Assembly (NCBI GenBank): GCA_002709225.1
Contig: PAQH01000126.1
Location: forward strand, 1 to 64,000
DNA length: 64,000 bases
Reading direction: 5' to 3'
Source of the DNA: Planctomycetaceae bacterium
GTDB lineage: Bacteria; Planctomycetota; Planctomycetia; Pirellulales; Pirellulaceae
Below the pieces are notes generated by a model. The model was not told the origin of the DNA and did no database searches. It saw nothing but the letters and a program-made list of their open reading frames with translations. Each line of letters starts with the position of its first letter. Position 1 is the stretch's first letter. Made by a program: the position numbers and the translations under genes. Shown in pieces: positions 17,145 to 25,623 of this stretch.

Positions 17145-17720
17145 GTGAAGTTTCTAGCGCTATTTGGCGCCGGGCTGTTGGCTTTGACCGTCAGCACTGT
17201 GCAGGCTGATGACAAAGCGGAGACACCCGCCGCCCTGAAATTCAAGATGAAGTCGATCGACGGCAAGGTGGTAGATCTGGCAAAGTACCAGGGTAAGGTT
17301 GTTATGATCGTCAATTTGGCGAGCCAGTGAGGCCTTACCCCTCAGTACCTGCAGTTGCAGGCAATGCATGAAAAGTACGGTAAACAAGGTTTGGTCGTAC
17401 TCGGTTTCCCCTGTAATCAGTTTGGGAACCAGGAGCCGGGCACAAATCTGGAAATCAAGGAATTCTGCACGTCCAAGTACAAGGTCAGCTTTGACATGTT
17501 TGCCAAAGTGGACGTCAACGGTAAGACGGCTTGCAAACTTTACCAGCACCTCACCAAGTCGGATGCCAAGCCTAAGGGCGGACCCGGCAAAGTCGCTTGG
17601 AACTTCGAGAAATTCGTGTTGGGTCGCGACGGCAGCGTCATCGGACGTTTTGGCCCGCGAGTCAAACCGGATGATGCGGCCGTTGTCAAGCTAGTGCAGG
17701 CCGAGCTTGCCAAGAAGTAG
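17145..17720 (+). CDS. Secreted glutathione peroxidase, predicted selenoprotein (in-frame TGA)
   Basis: 191 codons if the TGA at 17328-17330 is read as selenocysteine; the ORF track splits it in two. Start is GTG 17145 with AAGGG 8 bases upstream, giving a signal peptide (FLALFGAGLLALTVSTVQA). The TGA is codon 62 in VNLASQ-U-GLTPQY, exactly where glutathione peroxidases have their catalytic Cys or Sec (VASQUG in GPx4). The frame continues without another stop, and the rest of the tetrad is intact: Gln92 in FPCNQFG, Trp152 and Asn153 in AWNF. It would reduce peroxides in the periplasm. A nonsense mutation or sequence error is the alternative, but the exact position argues against both. Sec machinery genes are not in the window. 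Confidence 0.82.
17346..17363 (+). promoter_or_regulatory. Candidate bacterial SECIS hairpin
   Basis: CCTGC-AGTT-GCAGG (17348-17361) forms a 5-bp stem whose apical loop AGUU has G as second base. The loop begins 22 bases after the TGA, inside the 16-37 base range described for bacterial SECIS elements, and it overlaps coding sequence as expected. Confidence 0.5.
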
Positions 17721-17753
17721 TTACCTGTGTGTTGTCGGATACGAGGCGTTTTC

Positions 17754-17789
17754 AACGGTCGCTTGCATTCACGGCAAGCGGCCGTTTTT
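17754..17789 (+). terminator. Strong intrinsic terminator after the peroxidase gene
   Basis: AACGGTCGCTTGC, loop ATTCACG, GCAAGCGGCCGTT form a 13-bp stem with one G-T pair, ending in TTTTT. It lies 34 bp past the stop. Confidence 0.9.
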
Positions 17790-17885
17790 GGTTTCGGTTT
17801 GGATTTTTCCGGGCACGTTGACGCCGCCAGGCACAATGGCCCAAGCGGAGCACCCTTCGCATCTGGAACAGGTAGTGTTGAGGTA

Positions 17886-18598
17886 ATGGCTGCGGCACTG
17901 TTTAGTTTGCTGTTTAGTTTGCTGGTTTTGCTGCCGGGCCAACAGCCCGCAGTTTCGGCGGTTGCGCCACCTGTGAAGTCCATTGCGCCGCGGCGCGTGC
18001 ACGATATCGGTGTGGAAATGAGACGCCTGTTACGGACGCAAGCGCGCGCAGTGATCGGGAGAGTTATCGTTCTGTGCAGCAGATATGCGCTCTATTTCGC
18101 GAGGTTGTGCACCATCCACGCTGGGAATCCAGCGACCGCTTGCTGGCTTATAAAGCGCAGTTGTCGGCGCGGTTGCGAAAAGTTTTGCAGAGCCAGCAAC
18201 GCCGCCTTTTGCGTCGACAGCGAGCGGTATTTCGCCGGACGTACGAACCAGAAATACTGGCAGCGACCGACCGCTTTGCCGAGGAACTACAGTGGATGGG
18301 GACAACATTCGGGGGTCCAACGCAACTTGTTGCTTATGCGCAGGGTGTGTCCGAGACAACACTCGACGGCACGCAGCGCTCGGTGGGCGGCGCCGGCGGA
18401 CGCGCGACTGTGGACGAAGGGCAGCAGCTCATCGAACTGATCCAGAGAACCATTATGCCGGAATTCTGGGATCGCAACGGAGGGCCTGGAACGATTGTCT
18501 ACTATGCCCCATTACACGCTTTGGTGGTGCGTGCTACGAGAGGGGGCCATCGGCGGTTGGAAGGCGTGCTCGAGGGGGCCCGCCGTGGCGGCCGTTAG
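17886..18598 (+). pseudogene. Secreted protein gene, probably frameshifted
   Basis: ATG 17886, preceded by TTGAGG, starts a signal peptide (MAAALFSLLFSLLVLLPG, with a 12-bp tandem repeat encoding FSLL twice). That frame continues with poor coding character past about 18000. A different frame, open from 17918 to 18598, then encodes a convincing C-terminal part (DRESYRSVQQICALFREVV..., LIELIQRTIMPEFWD, GGPGTIVYYAPLHALVV) of a type found in planctomycete secreted proteins. The ORF track lists the pieces as 17727-18440 and 18074-18598. The simplest reading is one gene with a frameshift near 17990-18050, by mutation or sequencing error. If not, the gene starts at GTG 18074 without a signal peptide. 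No function is known. Confidence 0.5.
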
Positions 18599-18740
18599 GA
18601 GGAATCTGTGCCGATAGTGCCAGGCCGAGCTGGTCGGCGGGGTGTGGTTTGTAGTGACTTATCGAGGATCGCGGATTACCAAGGATTGCTGACTGTCAAG
18701 GATCTCCGGCTTCTTGAGCACCCTGAAGAGGTCTCCGAAA

Positions 18741-19418
18741 ATGACGCGTTCTACACCGCGGCGACACGCTTCCAGTGGGCGGAGGCAGCCGCTCTCGTCG
18801 CCTGCCACCACGCTACGCATCATTGGTGGCGACTTTCGCGGTCGTAAGATCGGGTACACCGGTGATGTGCGTACCCGGCCCATGAAAGACCGCTTGCGAG
18901 AAGCCGTGTTTAATTTGGTGGGGCCGGCGGTGCGAGGAAAGCATGCGGTCGATTTGTTCGCGGGTACAGGTGCTTTGGCTCTGGAGGCGCTCAGCCGGGG
19001 CGCCCGTTGTGCAACCATGATCGAATGCCATTTTCCGACAGCGAAGTTTCTCGATGAGAATGCCAGTATCTTGCGAGTGGAAAATCGCTGTACGGTAGTG
19101 CGCGGAGATGTGTTCGTGTGGGGGCGTACCTTCTCGGTCAACGATAAGACCATAATCCCGCAAGCCGCGCCCCTGGCGTGGGTGGTGTTTTGTTGTCCAC
19201 CTTACGCCTTCTATCGCGACCGCTGGGAACAGCTGCGACCGTTGTTGTCGCAGTGTCAGCGGCTGGCTCCCGCAGGGAGTCTTTTGGTTGTTGAGTCGGA
19301 TCTCAATTTTGCCACCGATACACTGCCTCTACCTGAGACGTGGGACACCCGTAGCTACTCTCCAGCACAAGTGTCGATCCACACGGTCTCCGCTTCGTCC
19401 CGCGGCGAGCGTGGATGA
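18741..19418 (+). CDS. rsmD: RsmD-like 16S rRNA guanine-N2 methyltransferase
   Basis: 225 aa from ATG 18741, which has AAGAGG 9 bases upstream. RsmD methylates G966 of 16S rRNA with S-adenosylmethionine. LRIIGGDFRGRKI, TRPMKDRLREAVFNLV and motif I DLFAGTGALALEALSRGA match the family closely, and the acidic residue after strand 2 is E in MIECHF. Motif IV, normally [DN]PP[YF], reads CCPPYAFY, so the usual Asp/Asn before PP is Cys. That could change activity or specificity. Length is normal. It follows the broken secreted gene and precedes a lipoprotein gene. Confidence 0.82.
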   Translation: MTRSTPRRHASSGRRQPLSSPATTLRIIGGDFRGRKIGYTGDVRTRPMKDRLREAVFNLVGPAVRGKHAVDLFAGTGALALEALSRGARCATMIECHFPTAKFLDENASILRVENRCTVVRGDVFVWGRTFSVNDKTIIPQAAPLAWVVFCCPPYAFYRDRWEQLRPLLSQCQRLAPAGSLLVVESDLNFATDTLPLPETWDTRSYSPAQVSIHTVSASSRGERG

Positions 19419-19537
19419 CCGCTGCCGGTTTGGTGGGTTGTGATAGGGCGAAGCGGAGGTAAGTTCCAAGCAACTTGCCGCTGAGGCGTAACTCCAGCTA
19501 GACTGCATGCGGGTATACTGGTTCGGGAGGATGACTT

Positions 19538-20410
19538 ATGGCATCGACGGCTTTCCTCAACTGTGCTGACCGACCGTTGAGGACGAAACGTGTGCTCTGC
19601 TTTGTACTGGGCTTGCTGTTCGCTGCGGCGATGGTTAGCGGTTGTACCGACGTGGATGTTGCCACGACATCCACGCGGCAAGGCAGTTCACCTGAGCCGA
19701 CGCATCCGCCTGGTCTGAATACTCAGCCTCAGAACACCCGGCCAGCCACTGATCAATCGGCCGCGGTGGGTTCTGCCGGAGCGCCCGGGAACTCTTCGTC
19801 GTACGCCGAATCGGGAGCCAATAGGTCGCCGTCCGGTGATGCACGCCAGCCAGAGAACCAGCCAGAGAACCAGCCAGAGAAACCGTCAACACCTGCTGGC
19901 AAGAATCCAAGCCAGGTGAGTCCGGTGCCGGACGAAACCCGCAATGAGAGTGTTGTTGAGAGCGCTACGGGGCCCGCGGATGCCGCTACCGCGCAGCAGA
20001 TACGTCAGGCGATGGAGGCGTTGCGTAGTGAAAGTGGCAAGATTCAGGTGGTAGGTCGCGCACTCTCTCCGGCCGAACAGACGCGTGTCAAAGACCTGGC
20101 GCAGGCCATCCAGTATCTGGAAACCTCATTGCAAGCGTTGGTTCCGACGCTAACGAAGAGTTCGGGTGAGGTGGTTGGGGATGATGTTCCGGTCAATGCG
20201 GAACAACTGATTGATGAATTGATCAAGAGCACCGACGCGTCGATTGTCGAGCTGCAGGTAGTGGGTCGCGCAATGACGGATGCCGAGTTGAGTCGCGCTC
20301 GAACGCTACTCCGCGTCGCGGACGGATTGCGTCGTGCCGTTGGTGAGATTGCCTTGGAAAGCACCGGGAACAGGCCACAGCCAGATTTGCTGGATTTATT
20401 GCCAGATTGA
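19538..20410 (+). CDS. Lipoprotein with Pro/Glu/Asn repeat and duplicated helical motif
   Basis: 290 aa. Residues 18-36 form a lipoprotein signal ending in VSGC, with Cys36 as lipidated residue. Residues 40-135 are low in complexity, with a QPEN repeat in three copies, probably an unstructured spacer across the periplasm. The C-terminal part holds two related segments beginning IQVVGRALSPAE (169) and LQVVGRAMTDAE (239), each followed by about 20 helical residues. This is an internal duplication of some 30 residues. No known family is recognised. An extended -10-like TGCGGGTATACT lies just upstream (near 19508-19516). It converges with the dadA-like gene with a 30-bp gap. Confidence 0.72.
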   Translation: MASTAFLNCADRPLRTKRVLCFVLGLLFAAAMVSGCTDVDVATTSTRQGSSPEPTHPPGLNTQPQNTRPATDQSAAVGSAGAPGNSSSYAESGANRSPSGDARQPENQPENQPEKPSTPAGKNPSQVSPVPDETRNESVVESATGPADAATAQQIRQAMEALRSESGKIQVVGRALSPAEQTRVKDLAQAIQYLETSLQALVPTLTKSSGEVVGDDVPVNAEQLIDELIKSTDASIVELQVVGRAMTDAELSRARTLLRVADGLRRAVGEIALESTGNRPQPDLLDLLPD

Positions 20411-20440
20411 TCCCGGGGGGTATGTTCCGAGCTGGCTGGA

Positions 20441-21688
20441 CTATCGCCGGTCCGGTGCGAACGGTGTGACATCGAATCCCGGATCCCCGCCGAGCACCAT
20501 TCGTGCAATGATCTGGGCGCTCACCACGGATTGCGTCAAGCCGAGCATGCCGTGCCCGGTTGCTATCAGCAGGTTGTCGAATCGTTTCGATCGACCGATG
20601 ATCGGTAGGCCATCGCTACACAACGGTCTCATGCCAGTCCAGGTTTCCAGAGGTTCCGCAGCGGTGAAGCGCGGCAAGTATTCTTGGGCCGCTCTGATGA
20701 TCGCTGCAACTCGGCGTTCGTTGATCTTCAGTTGTAGCCCTGCCAGCTCCATTGTGCCGGCCAGTCGGATCGTGTCGCGCCAGGGGGTGACACCGACTTT
20801 TGCCTCCGCCAGATTGAGTGGATTGTGCGGTGTACCCGCTTGTCGTTTCAGCGTAACGCTGTAGCCTTTGGCGGGTTCGACCGGCAGCCGGAGGCCTAGC
20901 TTACGGGCTTGAACCAGAGTCCAGGCCCCGGCAGTGAACACAATGTTCTCTGGGTGCAAAACGCCGTTGGAGGTAGCGACTTCAGTGATTTGGCTTCCCC
21001 GCACTGCGTAGCCGTTGACTGTGGTGTGGTCCAGAATCCGCACGCCTTGCCGCGGTAGACGGGTTGCGAGTTGCTTGACAAATTGATCTGGGACACAGTC
21101 CGCTTCACCCGGATAGAAAACACCGCCACACATGGTGTCTGACAACTCAGGCTCGCGCGACCGTAATTCGTGCGGGGAAAGCACTTCACCTGGGATTCCG
21201 TGGTCATTCAGGCGTTCGCATTCACGGATTCCCTTTTGAAGTCCCTTTTCCGTGCGAAACGCATAGGTGATACCACGTTGTTCGAACTGGCAGTCGATTT
21301 GGTGCCTCTGGACAAGTTCTTTGGTCAACGGCAGGACGTGTCGGTTCAATTCCGCCATCGCCCGCAAACCACGCAGTTGGGCAGGCTCATTACAATGCCG
21401 ATAGAATCGCCACAGCCAGGTCCAGAGAGCCGGGCGGAGTGTTGGTTTGATATACAGGGGAGAATCACCCTGGAGCATCCACTTTAACGTTTGGTAGACA
21501 AGTCCTGGGCCTGGGATGGGAAGTGAATGGCAGGGCGTTACCCAGCCCGCATTGCCGTGTGAGCAGCCGCTGCATACCGTGTTCTGTTCCACCAGCGTCA
21601 CAGACCGCCCCGCATCCGCGAGGGCCAGTGCGCAATTGACTCCGAGCACGCCACCTCCGACGACGAGGTCTTGGATAGATTGATTCAT
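20441..21688 (-). CDS. FAD-dependent amino-acid oxidoreductase, DadA-like
   Basis: 415 aa. The DAO-fold family removes hydride from amino acids using FAD. The N-terminus DLVVGGGVLGVNCALALADAG is the dinucleotide loop, followed by LVEQNTVCSGCSHGNAG (FAD ribose and flavin contacts) and, near the C-terminus, ETWTGMRPLCSDGLPIIG and GHGMLGLTQS, which close the FAD site. The overall pattern is that of the small subunit of D-amino-acid dehydrogenase (DadA). Substrate not determinable. It is the last gene in a minus-strand series after the LptC/OstA-like gene, with 152 bp between them, so co-transcription is possible but unproved. Confidence 0.86.
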   Translation of the reverse strand: MNQSIQDLVVGGGVLGVNCALALADAGRSVTLVEQNTVCSGCSHGNAGWVTPCHSLPIPGPGLVYQTLKWMLQGDSPLYIKPTLRPALWTWLWRFYRHCNEPAQLRGLRAMAELNRHVLPLTKELVQRHQIDCQFEQRGITYAFRTEKGLQKGIRECERLNDHGIPGEVLSPHELRSREPELSDTMCGGVFYPGEADCVPDQFVKQLATRLPRQGVRILDHTTVNGYAVRGSQITEVATSNGVLHPENIVFTAGAWTLVQARKLGLRLPVEPAKGYSVTLKRQAGTPHNPLNLAEAKVGVTPWRDTIRLAGTMELAGLQLKINERRVAAIIRAAQEYLPRFTAAEPLETWTGMRPLCSDGLPIIGRSKRFDNLLIATGHGMLGLTQSVVSAQIIARMVLGGDPGFDVTPFAPDRR

Positions 21689-21840
21689 GTGACGCGGCCG
21701 ATTGGGATCCGTTGGTCATGAGTCAGGCAAGCGATGCGCGCCAGTCGACTCGGTTTGCATTGTAGCGAGTCCGCGTTAACACGAAGTGTGGGTCGTAAGA
21801 GAACACCTCCTTGGGACCGCCCGACGCGCACGTAGTGAGT

Positions 21841-24800
21841 CTAACGTTGTAATTCCCGCGCGGGAGGTTGCGAACCGGGGGGGGGGAACCGTGACGCAGG
21901 ACTGAGCGCAGCCCCCGGGGGAGGCGTTTGTCGACTAGTGGGCAGCGCGCTATTGAGTTCGACCGACTGAACACCTTCCAGATTAAGTTGATTCGTTCGT
22001 GGCTGATAGACAATCCGTTCCAATCGAGTCGTTTGAGGTTCTGCTCCAATGCGCTGTTGTCGCGTGAGTACGGCGAACGTGCGGCCGGTTCCTTCCAGAA
22101 TCAATAAATCTTTGTGATGGGCGTACTTCAACGCGTGTCCAGTGGCGGTAAAAAAACCGCTTTGTTCTTGTCCTTCAACCCGGATATTGCCACGTGCCAG
22201 CAGCTCAACCCCCGGAGATTGTTTGTCCGGTAGGTCCGCGACAGTAAGTTGATCGCTGTGCAGTACACCTCCCGGACGCGCGCGGCTGACGATTTCTTCC
22301 GCGGACACCTGGTCAACCCACTGCGCGACCGGTCCGTACACCGCTTGAACTTGTTGTTTGAAGGTGACTTCCCGATAGTCGAGATTGCCGGTCATTTCCT
22401 GAGCAAAACGGACATCCAGATAGAACAGTTCAGCAGCCGATGACGTTTCGATTGAGCCGTTACCGGCCGATTGTAGAGGATCACGATTGTAGCGAACCGA
22501 ACTGAGCCAGCCTGGTCCGTCGGCTCTGAGTTTTCCGGTCGCACCTTGAAGACTCAAGTTGCTGACTTCCAGACGTTCTTGCGATTGTTGTAGTGCGGCC
22601 TTGTTGAAAGTGCGATTTTCCAGAACGCTAGGCCCCACAAAGAAGAGTTGCTGGTATTGAATACTGCGTTGCCGATCGGGTTTGGAGAAATCGAGTTTTT
22701 CAGCAAGGGTGACCCGCACGTCTTCACCGAGTGCCACAAAGTCACTGAAGTCACCGCTGGGTTGGATTTGTTTCCCCTGGATGATTACCTGTCCTCGTGC
22801 CGCGGCCGTCTGCCCGTCAAATGCCAGATGTCCTGTCCATTGCAGTTGGAGGGGGCCGTTGGTTTTGTTCTTGGTTTTGGGTTGTGCCGTGATGCGTCCC
22901 GCGCCATTAACCCACAGTTGATTGGTTCCCTGGTGCATTTGGATCGTCTGTCCGGTAAGGGCCACACCTTCAGCGGCAATATGCGCCGGCCGCCTCTCAG
23001 CGGCAGCGGCGGCTCCATCACCAGTGAAAACGGGTGAACCGACCAGCATAAGTTTCGGGTTGTTTGAGCCACCAGCGGTCATTTCGAGATGATTGCCCGC
23101 GAGAGTGATCGATCCGCCTGGGTTCACTGGATTGCGGATTTCGACAAGTTCGACATTCCCGTCGAGGCTGGCATTTTCCAGGGTAGTCCGCTGTTGGTCA
23201 CGTACAAAGTGAAGCTGTGCAGTGCGGCTAGTCAGCCGAAAGATCCGTTGGAATGACGGCGGTGTAGCCGCGTTCCCGCCACGCGGTACGGTGGGTGTGA
23301 ACGAAGATGACGCCGCTGTTCTGGGCTGATTGGGGGGCGTTGTGGGGGTGAGATCATCCAACCAGACTTCGAGACGTTCGACGTTTGCCATGATCTGTTG
23401 GCTATCGAGTTGGACACTGCCGGTGGCGAGCATTTTTTCGAGTTGAATTCGCCCCTCATTGGGCTGTGTTTTTGCTGCGGGTGGGGGGGCGGTTTGTCGG
23501 AGCCACGCATGGATTTGATTGGCAGCCAAGGAGCCTTCTCCTGCCGATTGTAGCTGTGCGCCGCCAGACAGCGAAAGCACGTGTGCATGGCCTTGCGGTT
23601 CCAACCTTAATTCTTCCGTCCAATCGGCCTGCAGCGTTACTTGTCCCTTGTCGTGTTGTCGAAACTGTCCACCGCCACCAGCCCACAAGCGTCCCAACCG
23701 GTGGGGTTGCTTACCGAGTTCGTATTCGATCTGAGATGCGGTGACGGTGTGGTTGTCATGTTTAAGTTCGACGAACCGAGAATCCTCGAGTTGGAGCGTA
23801 CGACGTGCCAGGTCGTATGCCAGCTTTTCGCAGCGTACGCGGGTCGCTGTGGTGTTCGCTTCCAGGGTCACTGGTGTTCCCACCGCGATGATTTTTTTGA
23901 CCATTCCGCGGCGAGGCATGCGTTCTTGCTTTTCGCCTCGAGCACCAACAGAAGATTCAAGAAAGGCTTTCAGTTTCTCGCAATACAAGCGGTCGGTGAC
24001 GCTGGAATCGCCGAAATGAGTGACTTGGACGTTCTCTTCCAGTGAGGCGGTTTGTTGCAGGAAGTCAAACAGCAGCGGACCTTGGCAGCGCAATTGCAGC
24101 TGCGTTGCCTGCGCTGTAGAAGATGGATTTTGTGGAACGCTGGGCGCCAGCAGCGGTTGTTTACCAGTCCTTGGTATTTCGATTTGCAGCTGATCGAGAT
24201 GGATGAGTTCCAGTGTTCGTAATTTTCCGAGCGCAAGGTGCCCCTCCACGTCGTCGGTATTATCGAAATCCAGTAAGAGCTCTCGGCCCGTGCCGGCATT
24301 GGGGCCAAAGCGGAATTCGACTGCGGCGGTAGTCCAAATCCGATCGAGTGTGATTCGTAGATTCCGGGTGCGTACGAACAGGTCATTGTTGCCGCCGGGC
24401 TCGGAAGGTGGGCTCCAGAGTGTGACTTCTCCGCGTAGCCGACCGCCGAGCAGCTTGCCTGCTTTGGTGGACATCAGCGAGAGCGCACGTTGAAACTGCA
24501 ACTCGGCACCTTCGGGGGCTTGCATTACGACCCATCGTGCGTTGGTCGCGGTCTGTCCCTCGGCGGCCGGGGATTCCACTTCCACGATCATGGTCACCGG
24601 GTGCAAGTTCAAGCGACCGTTTGATCCGGTGCGGTAATCTTGAAAGAGGAGGCTGCCGTGCGGTGTGCGGAGCATCTTGGGCTTGTCGCGTTCCCAGGCG
24701 CCTGCAGGAAAAAAACGAGCGTAGTTATTGTGCGTGAGCTTACTCGCATTCCCCGACGGTAGTAGATCGAAAGGTTTGGCGACCGGCTCAAAGGCCGGCT

Positions 24801-24933
24801 CAAACACTGGAACGAGGGCCACCTGGTAGAGTCCAAACGCAGCCAAAGTGCATCCCAGCGCGACCACAAAACGCATTGTTGATGCCAGTGGGCCGTTCGT
24901 GATGTTTTGGGGGAACAGGGTGAACAGGGGCAT
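21841..24933 (-). CDS. Giant LptC/OstA(LptA)-like envelope protein
   Basis: 1030 aa. A short N-terminal cytoplasmic part and one membrane segment (MRFVVALGCTLAAFGLYQV) are followed by a very long periplasmic region. It contains many beta-strand repeats with A-R-G-V/D-G patterns (LHLHPVTM..., VTLEANTTATRVRCEKLAYD, VTASQIEYELG, TLAGNHLEM, LTVADLPDKQ), which resemble LptC/OstA jellyroll repeats. LptC and LptA in Proteobacteria are each about 190 aa, so this would be several such modules in one chain, a bridge for lipid transport. The order kdsD-kdsC-this gene mirrors kdsD-kdsC-lptC-lptA. A C10 tract near its 3' end could alter the last dozen residues. Domain assignment is by pattern and context. 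Confidence 0.65.
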   Translation of the reverse strand: MPLFTLFPQNITNGPLASTMRFVVALGCTLAAFGLYQVALVPVFEPAFEPVAKPFDLLPSGNASKLTHNNYARFFPAGAWERDKPKMLRTPHGSLLFQDYRTGSNGRLNLHPVTMIVEVESPAAEGQTATNARWVVMQAPEGAELQFQRALSLMSTKAGKLLGGRLRGEVTLWSPPSEPGGNNDLFVRTRNLRITLDRIWTTAAVEFRFGPNAGTGRELLLDFDNTDDVEGHLALGKLRTLELIHLDQLQIEIPRTGKQPLLAPSVPQNPSSTAQATQLQLRCQGPLLFDFLQQTASLEENVQVTHFGDSSVTDRLYCEKLKAFLESSVGARGEKQERMPRRGMVKKIIAVGTPVTLEANTTATRVRCEKLAYDLARRTLQLEDSRFVELKHDNHTVTASQIEYELGKQPHRLGRLWAGGGGQFRQHDKGQVTLQADWTEELRLEPQGHAHVLSLSGGAQLQSAGEGSLAANQIHAWLRQTAPPPAAKTQPNEGRIQLEKMLATGSVQLDSQQIMANVERLEVWLDDLTPTTPPNQPRTAASSSFTPTVPRGGNAATPPSFQRIFRLTSRTAQLHFVRDQQRTTLENASLDGNVELVEIRNPVNPGGSITLAGNHLEMTAGGSNNPKLMLVGSPVFTGDGAAAAAERRPAHIAAEGVALTGQTIQMHQGTNQLWVNGAGRITAQPKTKNKTNGPLQLQWTGHLAFDGQTAAARGQVIIQGKQIQPSGDFSDFVALGEDVRVTLAEKLDFSKPDRQRSIQYQQLFFVGPSVLENRTFNKAALQQSQERLEVSNLSLQGATGKLRADGPGWLSSVRYNRDPLQSAGNGSIETSSAAELFYLDVRFAQEMTGNLDYREVTFKQQVQAVYGPVAQWVDQVSAEEIVSRARPGGVLHSDQLTVADLPDKQSPGVELLARGNIRVEGQEQSGFFTATGHALKYAHHKDLLILEGTGRTFAVLTRQQRIGAEPQTTRLERIVYQPRTNQLNLEGVQSVELNSALPTSRQTPPPGAALSPASRFPPPGSQPPARELQR
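21877..21886. repeat. Homopolymeric tract of 10 G (C on the coding strand)
   Basis: Ten G on the plus strand, inside codons for FPPPG close to the 3' end of the LptC/OstA-like gene. Confidence 0.9.
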
Positions 24934-25092
24934 CCAGGGGGCTTCCTGCCGGGGCTGGCGACATCCTGAGCCGCTTTCTCAGGATGTTGGCGTTGAGTGG
25001 AATTGGAGTTGCGGTAGTTGGATCTATCGTGCGGTGTCTACACAGAGCTCGCTTTCCACGAGAAAGCTCACGGAGTGACCTGAACCAACGCG

Positions 25093-25623
25093 TTAGCTTT
25101 CTTCGATTCCGTATTTAGTGAGAAGTTCTCCCCAGCGCTGTTTGGCCTTCAAGGCGACTTCGATGACTTCGCGGACAGCACCTTGTCCGCCAGGTGTTGT
25201 TGTCACGTAGTCCGCCGCTGCGCGGACCTCCGGGGCGGCATCTGCCACGGCGACCCCCCAGCCGACGTATTGCATGACCGGTAAATCAGGGAGGTCGTCC
25301 CCGATATAACAGACCTGTTCGGCCGCTAAATCCAATTCTTCGAACAGGTCGCAGGCGGCCGGCAGCTTGTCTTCGAAGCCTTGCCGCACCGAATCGATTC
25401 CTAATTCGTTGGCCCGTAGTTTGACAATGTGGGAAACGCGACCGGTCAACAGCCCGAAACGAAAACCGGCTTGCGTCCAGAGTTTGATGCCGAGTCCGTC
25501 GCGGGTATGAAAACGTTTCGTTTCGATTCCCTGGTTGTCGTAGATGATGCCGCCGTCAGTTAACACTCCATCGACATCAGAGAGAATGAAAACGACCTCC
25601 TGGGCAGTAGCGGGTGTGCTCAT
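25093..25623 (-). CDS. kdsC: 3-deoxy-D-manno-octulosonate 8-phosphate phosphatase
   Basis: 176 aa, the usual KdsC length. This HAD-superfamily phosphatase releases Kdo from Kdo-8-phosphate. The nucleophile motif is LSDVDGVLTDG, with motif II LLTGR, the Lys in GFEDKLPA and the acidic motif IGDDLPDLPVM. FHTRDGLGIK is typical of the KdsC subgroup, which lacks a cap domain and works as a tetramer. Its start overlaps the kdsD stop by 4 bp (ATGA). With kdsD it supports Kdo synthesis and hence a lipopolysaccharide-like outer membrane. Confidence 0.94.
   Translation of the reverse strand: MSTPATAQEVVFILSDVDGVLTDGGIIYDNQGIETKRFHTRDGLGIKLWTQAGFRFGLLTGRVSHIVKLRANELGIDSVRQGFEDKLPAACDLFEELDLAAEQVCYIGDDLPDLPVMQYVGWGVAVADAAPEVRAAADYVTTTPGGQGAVREVIEVALKAKQRWGELLTKYGIEES

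Noticed and set aside
17328-17330. TGA read as a true stop, giving a truncated peroxidase and a separate 121-aa protein
   Set aside because: The second ORF would lack a start with Shine-Dalgarno and begin just after the active site, while the joined frame matches the whole family.
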